Positions 45,344 through 55,915 of a stretch of 64,000 nt of DNA are shown here, piece by piece (positions within the stretch are counted from its first letter, which is position 1; each line of letters opens with the position of its first letter). The translations under genes and the position numbers were made by a program. The notes beneath the pieces are model-generated. The model was not told the DNA's origin and made no database searches. It worked only from the letters and a program-made list of their open reading frames with translations. The DNA comes from Capsicum annuum (Eukaryota > Streptophyta > Magnoliopsida > Solanales > Solanaceae), in assembly GCF_002878395.1 (NCBI RefSeq), contig NC_061111.1, positions 29,286,055-29,350,054 of the forward strand, given 5' to 3'.

Positions 45344-45451
45344 ATCCATATTTTGGGAGATGTGCAACTTGTTGAATTCCGTAGCAACGGCGGTATTATC
45401 CATATTTTGGGAGATGTGCAACATGTTGATTTTCATAGCAATGTCTATATT
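45344..45451 (+). repeat. Two 54-bp tandem units, in frame
   Basis: Units start ATCCATATTTTGGGAGATGT at 45344 and 45398 and encode IHILGDVQLVEFRSNGGI and IHILGDVQHVDFHSNVYI in one open frame (from 45338), followed by ELPETYE. The 18-codon period keeps the frame. I do not recognise the protein; it could be an exon of a captured gene or chance. Confidence 0.75.
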
Positions 45452-45559
45452 GAATTACCAGAAACTTACGAGGTACATTATATTTTCCTATTTATTTTAA
45501 CAAAATTTTCATTGATTTGTAACTTTACTTCTACCCAGATTTTGTTCTAATTGAATTTG

Positions 45560-45903
45560 AAATGGATCTCCCATTGCTTCTCTGTGAAAACAAAGTTGAT
45601 GTCAAAAACAAGCAAGTTAAGGCAAAGCCGGTTATCTTCCACGGGAAGAGAAGTTTGCAATACTATGAGATCTCGTCAAAGAGTAACTACAACTTTGAGA
45701 AGCCTTTTCTGTACCTTGATTGAAAGCTTGTTGGGTAATGCTTATATACATAAATCTATTTCCTATTTGCTCTCGCCATATATACTATTAATTTACTAAA
45801 CCTAATATCTTATCGTACTTGTAGGGATGGTAATCTTGACTTTGTGTAAACACCTGCACTTGCACCCCCAGAAGTACAAATTGACTTGGTTGTACAAGCA
45901 CAG
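45560..45903 (+). pseudogene. RAN: Ran GTPase fragment (C-terminal exons)
   Basis: Ran is the small GTPase that drives transport through nuclear pores. The first exon piece (to 45734) reads [20 protein letters not shown], then [19 protein letters not shown] and [11 protein letters not shown], covering the NKxD guanine-binding motif and the SAK-like EISSKS motif of Ran. After an intron with GT (45735) and AG (45824), the second piece reads GDGNLDFV, stop, TPALAPPEVQIDLVVQAQ, the plant Ran C-terminus without its acidic tail. Stops lie at 45721 and 45847. The N-terminal half with the P-loop is absent. Retained intron argues for a DNA-level copy, not a retrocopy. Confidence 0.88.
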
Positions 45904-46013
45904 TAAGATCACTGTTACTTTTGTTGCTTCTTTGTCACTTCCTTACCTGTTGTTTGCGTTGACAAACTAATGGGCAGTCTTAAAATGAATGTATTGCAAA
46001 TTACACACTTTAG

Positions 46014-46121
46014 GAGTTGCTAGCATGATGAGTCACATGTCTACTGGTGGTGGTGCCATTTTGGAGCTTGCTACCTGGTGTCATAGCTTTAGACGAAGCA
46101 GACGCCCCTGTTGCTGTGTAA
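46014..46121 (+). pseudogene. PGK: Phosphoglycerate kinase last-exon fragment
   Basis: Phosphoglycerate kinase makes ATP from 1,3-bisphosphoglycerate in glycolysis and works in reverse in the Calvin cycle. After an AG at 46012-46013 the frame reads VASMMSHMSTGGGAILEL, the family's nucleotide-site STGGGA loop. A deletion that removes the codons for LEGK and shifts frame follows. The shifted frame gives LPGVIALDEADAPVAV and a stop at 46119-46121, the normal end of a plant enzyme. Only about 35 codons remain; the rest of the gene is missing. It lies 110 bp after the Ran fragment, in the same orientation. Confidence 0.87.
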
Positions 46122-47539
46122 AATAATTTGTAGTAAACTCTTTTTCCCTATATCAATGGTGATTTCTAGTTGGTAAACATTGAGTTGACGTTGTAGATTT
46201 TTCAGGTGATACTTGCAATATATGGTCCTCTTTTTCTTCCCATCTGTGTTGTTTGTCTAAATAAAGGGTGAGTGTATCAGTTATAGACAGCTACAGCTTT
46301 CACGTCTTTCAACAAATTTAGTTCATTTTGGAGCAACTTCTATAGACGTAAGGACACTGTTATTTGAACAAACTAACATTGTCTTAGTAATATTCAGTTT
46401 TGCACTAAATTACATCTCCTGGATCATGACATATCTATTGTGGAAGGATGTGTTATACCATATTATACGTGGTGATCTATGTAAAAGTGAGATTAGTTTG
46501 TGAATTGATGCACATATCTAAATTACTATGATAATGCATATACCTAGCGGTCATTTTAATGTTGGCATTTGAACATCAATTTTCAACTGAAGGACACGAG
46601 AAATTTGTGATGAAAAATTAAAGTGAGCATCTTTGCACAGAAAAGGTAAATATCATGGCTTTCATCCAGTCCGGTCTAAGGGACTTATCATGTGACAAGT
46701 TTTAACTTGTGATTTACGTTACTGGTGGAACTCTCTCATATTCCTGAATGAGAGTTGGAGCATAACATTTTTAGAAGGAAGTTGGAGATGTACAACTTTC
46801 AATGATTAAAGTGTAACTGAATTGGAATTAAGATAGTTAATAACATTAAAACCTTATGTATTCTTTCTTAATGCTAAATTTTTTAACTTTTGGTGTTTGT
46901 AGAGTTGTTCCATTATTAATCAATCTGTATCCAGACTGCAAGAACTATTCAGTGCAATCTGATTTCTCTGGTCTATACTTTAAATCTTTGAAACGTAAAG
47001 AATACAATTAATGATAAAAGGAGTCATCAGCCTTTTCATTTGATCGCTCTTTTACGGTATGTCGTTCTTTCTTTGTTCTATTTTTTTGGAATGAAATGAT
47101 ACGAATGTGAATGTCGTGTGAGTTCTTGTGCATTGCATATCAGCAACATACTTTGACAGAGAAATATGTATATATATTTTCTAGCATTTGAAGAGGTCAA
47201 TTGTAAGCACCAGTTTTATTTTACTACTTTCTTCTCCTTTTCCACTTCTAAAACTAACGTTTCTATTACCAAACAATAGTATAACTACATAAAGCATTTA
47301 CCACTAACATTAACATATATTATACTCTGATTCTTAGCTGACAAATGATCACATGGAACTGGTTTTGTATTTGATCACTTTTTGTACAAGTTCAACCTTC
47401 AAAATATATTTTTACTTCTGAGTTTTCTACAGATAGGAGTTATTTTTTCTTAGTTGATTTTTTGGTAGATATTCTTTAAGAAGTTCCTAATCTGTAACTC
47501 TTAAAGATCATTGAATTATTTTTTCATCATTGTATTCAG
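46122..47539. other. Spacer between gene fragments
   Basis: AT-rich, intron-like sequence with long T runs. I find no exon of PGK or DCC1 here, although the first exon of DCC1 should lie in or before its end. Confidence 0.5.
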
Positions 47540-48814
47540 GGCTCACAAAAATTGCATAATCTATGAGAAGTTCCTACCTAATATCCTCAATCAAAGGTAC
47601 GCGGTATTGTTCAGAGAATTTCTTCAATTTGCTATTACTTATCTATTTGAATTAAATTTATTGTTATTTCTGTAGAGTAACATTAAGAGGGAAGACACAT
47701 GAGGATGCAGTCAAAAACTTATGTCATTAAATTTGTCAGAACTTCTAATTTTGTGTTCCTTATACCTCCTTCCAACCTATCGATCACACTTGGAACTTCA
47801 CCTAACCCAAGTGAAAAGGATCGTGACAATTTAGTGGTTGCTTCTGTCATCAAAGTAGTTTCTGGCAGTATGGAATTTGTCGAGGTTGCTTCTAGATTGA
47901 ACGAGCTCAAATTGCTTCTCTCATAAACCCCTCAAGGTTTTGACGAAGTGTCACAAATGAATATCGAATTGACGTACAAAAACAAGGGCTTGTATTCATA
48001 GAGAGACCTTGTTGAGAATGTGCAAGCCAGTGATGAGTAAACTGTGCACAGGGTTGCGAGCTTTTTCAGCAGTAGAGATTGATGGATATTGGCGATTTTT
48101 AGATGAAAACTTTGTAAGATGAGATTCTGAACATGTTGGTGCATAATGCAGTGCTGAATGACTGGCTTTCTGAACGAAGATGAGGATTTGCGTGTGGTGG
48201 AAGCTGATGGATTTCCTCGCAAAATAGTAAGGCGTTGTTTGGAAGTTTATGGAAGTAAGGTGAATAATGAGACTATAGGAGGCTGTACATGGAGGTTAGA
48301 ACAGAGGCCAGTTTGTGTGCATTTTGCTAGAGTAATCCTAAGAGGGGGAAAATGAAATGGAGGAGTAGAGGAAGTAAGTTCCAGAAGAGATGAATGCAAG
48401 TTTTGATGTGCTAGGAGGTCTTAACCGAAAAGCTCGGGATAGAGACTCGAATTTATGCTTTTGGTGTTTCTTCACTGCCATCTGTGCCTGCTAAATGGTT
48501 TTCCAAACTATTCCAGGAAAAGCCAAAGTGGGAATGGAAAGAACTGCAGCCATTTGTCAGGTTGGCTTTTACATTTCATAGTCTATGATTTCAATCTTGT
48601 TTCTTTCGTGTACTTCTTGATGCTTGAAATATGATGTGCTTCATTTCTGTTGTTGTTATGAAAGTATAGGGATCTGAAGGTACCAGCACTTTCTTCAGAA
48701 GGTTTACTACTCATGTACACAAGAAGAACTCAACCAAGTGCAGATGCTGAACCAATTTCCAGCGCATGTGTGATCATTCCCCTACGTGTTCCACAATTTT
48801 GGATGGCTTACTAA
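47540..48814 (+). pseudogene. DCC1: DCC1 (sister chromatid cohesion protein) pseudogene
   Basis: DCC1 is a subunit of the CTF18 clamp loader needed for sister-chromatid cohesion. The first exon end (to 47596) gives EKFLPNILNQ. An intron (47597-47675, GT-AG) leads to VTLRGKTHEDAV, QSKTYVIKFVRTSN and SVIKVVSGSMEFVEV. Later come AFSAVEIDGYWRFLDENF, DEILNMLVHNAVLNDW, VVEADGFPRKIVRRCLEVYG, PVCVHFARVIL, MNASFDVLGG and EKPKWEWKELQPFV. A second GT-AG intron (48561-48669) precedes DLKVPALSSEGLLLMYTRR. Frameshifts lie near 47720, 48110, 48160 and 48410, and stops at 47924, 48353 and elsewhere. The N-terminal exon head is missing and the last codons are shifted, ending at 48812-48814. Both introns are intact, so this is a genomic copy. 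Confidence 0.88.
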
Positions 48815-48971
48815 ACTTGTAAAGAGGAATGAGATATTTAACTTGTTATATTCTCTCCCCCCTTTTTTTAAAAAAAATAAATCCATCTTAACAATTATTA
48901 GAACGAATGCGGAAGTACCTACAAGTCGGACCACTTTTGTACTACACTGTTGCAATAATGCCCGTGCTAAG

Positions 48972-51229
48972 TAGGGGTGTGCGTAGGTTGGGTTGGTTCG
49001 GTTTTTTATTAAAATATAACCAAACCAATAATGTCGGTTTTTTAAATTTATAAATCAAATCAAACTAATATGTAATTAGTTTTTTTATTTCGGTTTTAGC
49101 CGGGTTTTATTGATTTTTTGGTTTTCTTGATTTTTTTACAATTATAATGTGATTGATGAAAAAAATTAAATGTTTTCACGAAAAAGATTAAAAAAAAATG
49201 GTCATAGAGTTGTTTCAATAAAAATTAAGTTGGCAAATTACTAAGACGTCTAAACTACTATCTCTAAAAGTAATATTATGTGGATACGTAGTTCAATTTC
49301 TAAGTTACTAGTCACAGTAACTTTATGTGAGCACACAAAAGAATGAAGAATTGGAGACAACTTATTAAAAATTTAACTCCATAAAATAATTAATTATAAA
49401 ATAATTCCATTAAAAAAAAGAGAGAAAGAAGAGAAAAAAATCTAAACCACAACTAGACGAATGAGAAAAGAAAGATGAAAGTAAGATGAGAAAATAATGA
49501 AAATTTTTCTGAAACTTGGAAAGTAAAATGTAAAAAGTGAAGCAATTAAAGAGTTTTAGATTTTTATATTAACTAGTTAAACCCCACGTGTTTCGCACGT
49601 GTAACATTTGATTATTTAAAATTAGATGATTTTGTCTATTACAAAAAATTTTAATGAAGAGCAAAAAAATTTAAATCACTTCTCAAAGATCCTTCACACT
49701 TTAATAAAATAGCGCAAACATAACATATATTTTATTAAAATATTTAATAAATTTTCAATTCTTAAATATTGAAGAAATAATTTTGTCTAAAGCAGACACT
49801 TTTAATGAAGGACAAAAAGTTCAAATATTTCTGAACACTGAATCAAATAAAAACGAAGTTGAAAGAAAACGAACCAAACTGAAATAGTTCGATTCGGTGT
49901 TCGATGTCTACTTTTTAAAATTGTAAATTAAAGAATTGAATTGAAATTTGATAAAATCGAATCAAAGAACAGAACATGTACTTCTAATCAATGCCTTAAC
50001 AACTTAAATCGCACTAATATGAATGAGAAATAATTCTTTTTTAAAAAAACATACCTTTAAATCCTCTCGTAATCGGCACGAAGTCTCAACCACACACTCA
50101 CATAATTTTTCTTTACCTGCACATCATGCGAATGTCAACAATTCAAATTACAAGAAATCATACAATAAAAAAACATTAATAAAAGGTGCATAATATTTAA
50201 TATTGTTGACCTACAAATTAAAAACTAATATCAAAGAACATAAAACTAATCTTCTCTTGAACATACTCTTTAACAATTAAATTGTGAATGTTATTCTATT
50301 ATTTATTGGAAAAAAGGAATGCTCAATATATAGATGTACAATTTTTTTCCTTTTAAGAAAGAGTTGATGAAACATGGAAGAAATCTAATCTAATTTGAGA
50401 ATTTTTTTTCATAAAAAATTAATTATTATAGAAAATCAAGACAAACGAAACTTAAAAGAAAAGAAAATCAAGGATTCCTAATTAAATCAAAAATCATACT
50501 TAAAAGAAAGAAATTAGGTCGTATGCTAACTATAATATGGCACTACTTTTTTTTCTTTCTTTTTGAGGTGGGACGTGTGTTTTTAGTAAAAATAGTTAAA
50601 ATAATTTGATAAAATAATAAAAAGTCATTTCTTATTACGTATTTAAAAAATTTTAAAATTTAATACTTATTAAAATTTTCTTATTCTAAGGCTTTTATAT
50701 TTGTTTCTAGATTTTTCAAATCTTATTAAAATCAAATTTAGTTGTTTTATAATTCTTAAACTAATAGAAAAAGTATCAGTTGTCATTAATTCTGACGACT
50801 TCTAATAGAAAAGGTTTTACCATAAATATATATTAATTAATTGTTAACTTTTAAAAATTAGAAAAAAAAATAGAGAAAAGACGATTTTGTCTAAAACGAA
50901 AACTTTTAATGAAGGGCAAAAAATTCAAACAACATTTCTAATGCCCTTCACATTTTTAATATATATTATAGATATGGATATAGATATTGGGCTTTATATT
51001 AATTTGTTATTAATGAAAAAACTAAAAATTAAAATTGTATATGTATTACGTCGGTTCGGTTTGGGTTCGGTTTGATTTTATTTTTTCTAATATCAAACCA
51101 AACCAAGAATGAATATTTTTTTTTGCCAATACCAAACCAATCAAACCAAACCATAAGTTGGAATTTTTCCTCGATTTGATTTGATTCATCGGTTAGATTT
51201 GACTTAACGGTTCGATTTGTACACCCCTA
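48972..51229. mobile_element. hAT-like non-autonomous element with nested Helitron
   Basis: The ends are inverted (TAGGGGTGT and ACACCCCTA) and are flanked by an 8-bp near-duplication, GTGCTAAG at 48964 and GTGCTAAT at 51230. Eight-base duplications and TAGGGGTG-type ends fit hAT elements. Sub-terminal sequence is rich in GGTTCGGTTT and its complement on both sides. No transposase was found. About 1.4 kb of its 2.26 kb is the Helitron-like insertion at 49573-50972. Confidence 0.68.
49573..50972 (-). mobile_element. Helitron-like element H0
   Basis: On the minus strand the 3' end has a hairpin (CACGTGCGAAACACGTG) followed 8-9 bases later by CTAG and a T, and the 5' end reads TCTATAATATATATT after an A. 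These are Helitron end rules (TC...hairpin-CTRR between A and T). The 5' terminal block (ATTTTGTCTA, AATGAAGGGCAAAAA, CCCTTCACATTTTTAATAT on the plus strand) also occurs in copies near 49613 and 49778 inside it, so it may be composite. No Rep/helicase was seen. Confidence 0.55.
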
Positions 51230-51237
51230 GTGCTAAT

Positions 51238-52485
51238 CATGGACACGGGCCATCTAGTACTACTTATATAAGAGAGGGTCTTGAGACTTTGGTAGTCCAA
51301 CAAGGGCCTTTTTGATATTTTAAATTTTTGGTAAAATAAAATTATTACGCTTGACAAATAATAGTGTTTTTTTTAATTACATAATTTCATTTTCACAGTT
51401 ATTCTTTTTGTTAAGATCATCTCATTTGGATTTTTAGATTACAATTTAATTAATACTCCCTTCATTTTAATTCAATAATCACTTTAACTCAAAAAAAAAA
51501 TTCAACAATTACTTTAACTCAAAAAAAAATTCAAGCAAACTTTTAATACAAAATTAAAGTTTACAATGATTTTCAACTACAACCTCATAGTTCTTTTTGA
51601 TATTATAATATAATATATAATATCTTGTATTTATTATTTCTCGCAGTTTTTTGATATTATAATATAATATATAATATCTTGTATTTATTGTTTCTCACAG
51701 TGAACGTGAAAAAGTATAAAACAATGATTAAAATAGGACGAATTGGTTATTCTTGTAAGGGGTGTGTAAAAAATAAATATAATAAGTAAATTGACCAAAT
51801 TGAATAATCTATTAATGTAGTTTAATTATAAGTTAATATCCTTATTAAGTTAATTTATATAATAAGTATCAAAATAAATTTATTTTTAGCTATAATTAAG
51901 AAAATAAATATTCGCAAATTTTACAAAAATAACAATATTTTTTTTCTATTTTTGATCTTCTTCGAAGAGTAATTATTGAATATTTTAAATTATGTCAATA
52001 TGTAAAATCAAATTACTTGTAGCTTTTTGATATATTCTAATTCTCTAGTAATATCTTCTTCCTCATAGATAACGTTTTTATTTAAAATGATCCAATAATG
52101 TGATTAACAACTCTAATAATTATGAAAACTTATCAACAAGACTTTTTAACAGATCATGTGGATTGTAAAGTAAAAAAATGTGTCATATAAATTATATTTC
52201 TAACTTAAAATTATTAATTTTATACTTTACGTTAAACTCGGGCCTCATGAAACTAGTTGTGTATATATGCAACAAAGTGTTGTAGTACTATATATGCTAT
52301 GTAGATAAAGTGTTATATATATGTTCTAAAGAAAAGAATGTTGATTTTTGATTGTCCGTAAGTACCTCAACTAGGTAGAGATTCAGGTTTGTTTTAAAAC
52401 TGTTTGTTTAGCCTTCCCCCATCATCAGGGCCTTGACATTATTCGAAAGTTGAGATTTCAATTGTCATAGTCGTGTATCAATTAA
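51238..52485. other. AT-rich intergenic stretch with a tandem duplication
   Basis: No gene recognised. Two 54-bp units (51593-51646 and 51647-51700) around GATATTATAATATAATATAT are nearly identical. A TACTCCCTTCATTTTAATTC string at 51453 resembles a Stowaway end but has no good partner. Confidence 0.55.
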
Positions 52486-53049
52486 CTAGTATAGTATACG
52501 TGTGTTTCACGTGTGTCTAGTGTTAAATAATAAAATTATATGTAAACTTGTGCGAATTAAACTTTACCTGAGTCAGAATCTTGCGAAAATAATCTTTTTA
52601 TCTCCGTAAGACAGCTTTCTTTTGTTTAGTGACTTCTTGAGATTTAAGAGATGCACTCTGAAATTGCATGAGAATCATATGAAGATGGGAGCTTACCTCT
52701 GGAGAAATTCAATCTCAAGCTCATCAAGATTATAGACAAAATGACTCCAGAACTTTTATTTGCTTGCAATTTTTAGACCTAATTTTTATATGGTAACGTA
52801 TATTAACAGTAATACACATGATGAGTTGAATATTTTAAGAGCCATATGTTCTAGGGTTCATATATTTCATGTATTTTAGGACTTTTTATTTTTTTCATAT
52901 TTATTTTATATTTTTTTCATATATTTTAGGAATTCTTAATTTAATAAAGGAAAAATGCAAAAAGACAATTTTGTCTATTACAATATATTTTAATAAATGA
53001 CAAAAAATTCAAATCACTTTTCTAAGGGCCTTCAGGCTTTTAATATAGA
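52486..53049 (-). mobile_element. Helitron-like element H1 (564 bp)
   Basis: Minus strand: 5' end TCTATATTAAAAGCC, 3' end hairpin around ACGTGAAACACACGT and then CTAG before T. It carries the family's 5' block (GATTTTGTCTATTAC..., CAAAAAATTCAAATCACTTT). Inside, on the minus strand, are two short open pieces with GT-AG borders (52697-52757 encoding FVYNLDELEIEFLQ, and 52568-52657), possibly captured exons. No Rep/helicase, so non-autonomous. Confidence 0.6.
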
Positions 53050-54605
53050 TTAGTCAAGTGTACGTGCTTTGCACGTGTGTCTCGTGTTGATAAGTATAAT
53101 CATATACAAAGAAGTAAAATAATAAAAGAAATAGCAATTGAGTTAAAATAAATGTTATATCTATTTAAAAGATATAGTTTAACATTATAAGTGTTTCATC
53201 TTAATAAATAAAATTATATATAAAATAAAAAATTTAACGAATTAAAAAATTTTACTCATCAAAGAAAAAGATGTAAAGAGAAATTAAGCTGCAAAGGAGC
53301 ATTTGTTGTACATATATGTCATATAAAATTAAAACATAAATATTATTAGTACACTATGATCCAATTTAGGGTTGAGACTAATATGCATAATATAAAATAT
53401 AACAGAAAGGGAGAAAAAAAGTCAGAAAATTAAGAAAGCACGAATAAAAAAATATTTTGTAAGAATATATTATTATCTTTCGATCTTGTCCAACATCACT
53501 TCTTTACCTTGCTAAAGCTAATGATCGTACATGGACAAACTTTTTACTTTCTTCAATTACTCAAAATCAATATTGTATATATCTTTAATCAAAGAGCGTA
53601 CATAATTAGATGTAAATATTTAATGATACACTTACGACAACATCAGAATGCATATTAAAAGTGTTAACCTCAATTTCTTTGTGACTAATCAATTAAACAA
53701 CATATGATCGATCATAAAAAATATTGCGAGAATAATTTTCTTCTAAATAATAAATTTAGATAGATCATCTAACTTTTGAAATAATAAATCATATGTTAAT
53801 TAAATTAATAGAAGTTGTACCTCAATTATCTGCGTTCTTTTGAAGCTTAAAATTTGAATTGAAATTTTCATCCTTACCGCATTTTTCCGAGTGAGGTCAA
53901 CACCTATCAAATATAAATTATGATAAAATCTCAAAAATTGATAGAATCTCAAAATATCACAAAGCACACATAAAAATAATCACATAATTAAGCAATCAAA
54001 CCAACATTTAAAAGCAACGAATAACCAGTAGCTGATAAAAAGAATTTTAAAGTGCAAAGAAAATATAAATTAAATAGAAAAGTAAAGAGATAAAAATTCA
54101 TACAATTACTTGGATGCTAACATTAAAAAGGAGAGTTTACTTAATTTTTTTTATATTTTAAGTAATATTCTTGCCAAAATAACCTACCCATTTTTGTGAA
54201 ATTATTGTTCAAAAGGGACCGAAAAATTCAGTCAACAAATAACTACTAAAATAGTATTTTGTTAGTATTAAAGTTCATATTTTATTACATCTTTTTATGT
54301 AAAATATTAATTTATTATCAGTTCCTCTAATGTAAATTAATATTTGAAAATTAATAATATTTTAAATTATGTTTAAATAAGAAAAGATTAATAACCTTGA
54401 AAATTAATTGTATTTTTAATTATGTGTAAATAAGGAAAGATTAATAACCAAATTTTAATGGGACACCTAAAATATTTTAAAATAATTAAATAATAATTTA
54501 GTAATATGGTAAATGATTGTTTTATCTATTGTGGAGTCTTTTAGTGAAGGGCAAAAAGTTCAAATCACTTTTCTAAAGATTTTCACACTTTTAATATATT
54601 ATAGA
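53050..54605 (-). mobile_element. Helitron-like element H2 (1556 bp)
   Basis: Minus strand: 3' end hairpin (ACACGTGCAAAGCACGTA) then CTTGA and CTAA; 5' end TCTATAATATATTAAAAGTG at 54605. It starts at the very base after H1 ends, so the two are head to tail. The 5' block (TGAAGGGCAAAAAGTTCAAA at about 54545) is the family's. The interior is AT-rich, with no recognised gene. Confidence 0.57.
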
Positions 54606-54665
54606 TATAGATTATATATATAGATATAAATATAAATTATAGATATAGATTATTATTATTATTAT
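54606..54665. repeat. TA/GATATA and TTA microsatellite
   Basis: Short runs of ATAGATATA, TATATA and TTATTATTATTATTA next to the H2 end. Confidence 0.7.
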
Positions 54666-55188
54666 AACGTGTGTCCCTTATCATTATTATAAAACCTTTA
54701 CTGGATTATTTGAAAAGTTGAATTATAAAATAGATTATGTTGATAATAACAATATTAATTATATCATTTATAATGTAATTCCAATAAACACTTATGATCA
54801 GTGTCACCAGTATATAATAAGAAATCAGTTATTGCATTTCTGTTAGCTCCATAAAGGACATAACTCCATCACCAGGAAAAAATTGAAAATTATGCTTCTC
54901 TTATTGATGCTAGCTACTTAAATAAATTCAGATCAAACTGCTTATATTTCAAGGTATAACTGTATTGTTATGCACATAAAAAGTCACTTCAAAAATTCTA
55001 CATGTTGCTTGAGAAGTATTTGAACCGCTTCGAAGACTTTACACAACATATAATTGAAATCAATAATCGTCTATTCAAAAAATCCTCCAAGCAATGTTGC
55101 TTGAATTCTACAAATATGTTATCGTAATCGTGTCAGATTCTCTAACTTACACTACTTTCGAAAGATGCGATACACATCAACATTTTTT

Positions 55189-55461
55189 TTAAGAATTCGA
55201 GCAATATAATTCTAAGTAGTCGATCATGGTCCTTTTAACAGTATCAAAGATTGAAAGTAGCAAACTTTGCACGAATCCACACTCCCAATGAAGAAAAAGA
55301 CACTCTTCATCATCACTTTCTAGAAACTTCTCTTCATCCTCCTCTTTCTCCCCCAACAACCTAGCCGCTAGCCTCTCCTTCCTACTTATACCCTTTTTCT
55401 TCCTAGTCTTAATAGTAGCCTCCGCCTCTATTGTTGCTATCGTTGCGATAAAAACTGAAAG
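55189..55461 (-). CDS. Unrecognised minus-strand exon-like frame
   Basis: A 90-codon open stretch on the minus strand, with a possible splice acceptor (TTTCAG at 55459-55454) near its start and a TAA at 55191-55189. It encodes a basic then acidic segment (IKTRKKKGISRKERLAARLL, then EKEEDEEKFLESDDEE) followed by a hydrophobic tail (CLFLHWECGFVQSLLLSIF). The strong charge blocks and higher GC than its surroundings suggest a real or former exon. No start codon precedes it, so it is at best an internal or last exon. I do not recognise the family. Confidence 0.35.
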   Translation of the reverse strand, partial: LSVFIATIATIEAEATIKTRKKKGISRKERLAARLLGEKEEDEEKFLESDDEECLFLHWECGFVQSLLLSIFDTVKRTMIDYLELYCSNS

Positions 55462-55814
55462 TCATAGGAGCTTAAAACAAAATCAAATCTAACATGAAAT
55501 ACAGATCCTAGAAACCAATAAAATCAAGGGTACATAACTAATATTATCAATTAAAGCTTAAAATCATATTATATCAAACTAAGAATTAAATCATAAAAAG
55601 AAAATCATTTTTCTTTAAATAATATATACTATCATGACATACTTTAATTATATTAATTTGTGTCTTGTTTTGCGGTAGATAATCAAAACACCACAATCAC
55701 AATTTAGCTCCTTAATCAATCGATTAAATGAGCGTTACCATGGTTTGAATGCGTGGAAGGTTGTTCTTGCCCACACTCAGATTATAAAAGGTCTGAGGAT
55801 GGTTGTTTTGAAAC

Positions 55815-55915
55815 AAAGACAACAACATACCTAGTGAGATCCCACAAATAGGGTCTGAGGAGTGTGTGTGTACGCAACCTAGAGAGGTGGTTTCGTTGGA
55901 CTTTTTAGTTGGTTG
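55815..55915 (+). mobile_element. TS-type SINE remnant
   Basis: ACAACAACATACCTAGTGAG, ATCCCACAAATAGGGTCTG, GTGTGTACGCAACC and AGAGAGGTGGTTTCGTTGGA match the body of the Solanaceae TS SINE in order, with the middle (GACCTTACCCCTACC part) deleted. TS is tRNA-derived and copied by LINE enzymes. It supports a solanaceous origin. Confidence 0.7.

Noticed and set aside
51453..51760. Stowaway-type MITE
   Set aside because: The left end resembles one (TACTCCCTTCATTTTAATTC) but the possible right end matches poorly and no TA duplication is clear.
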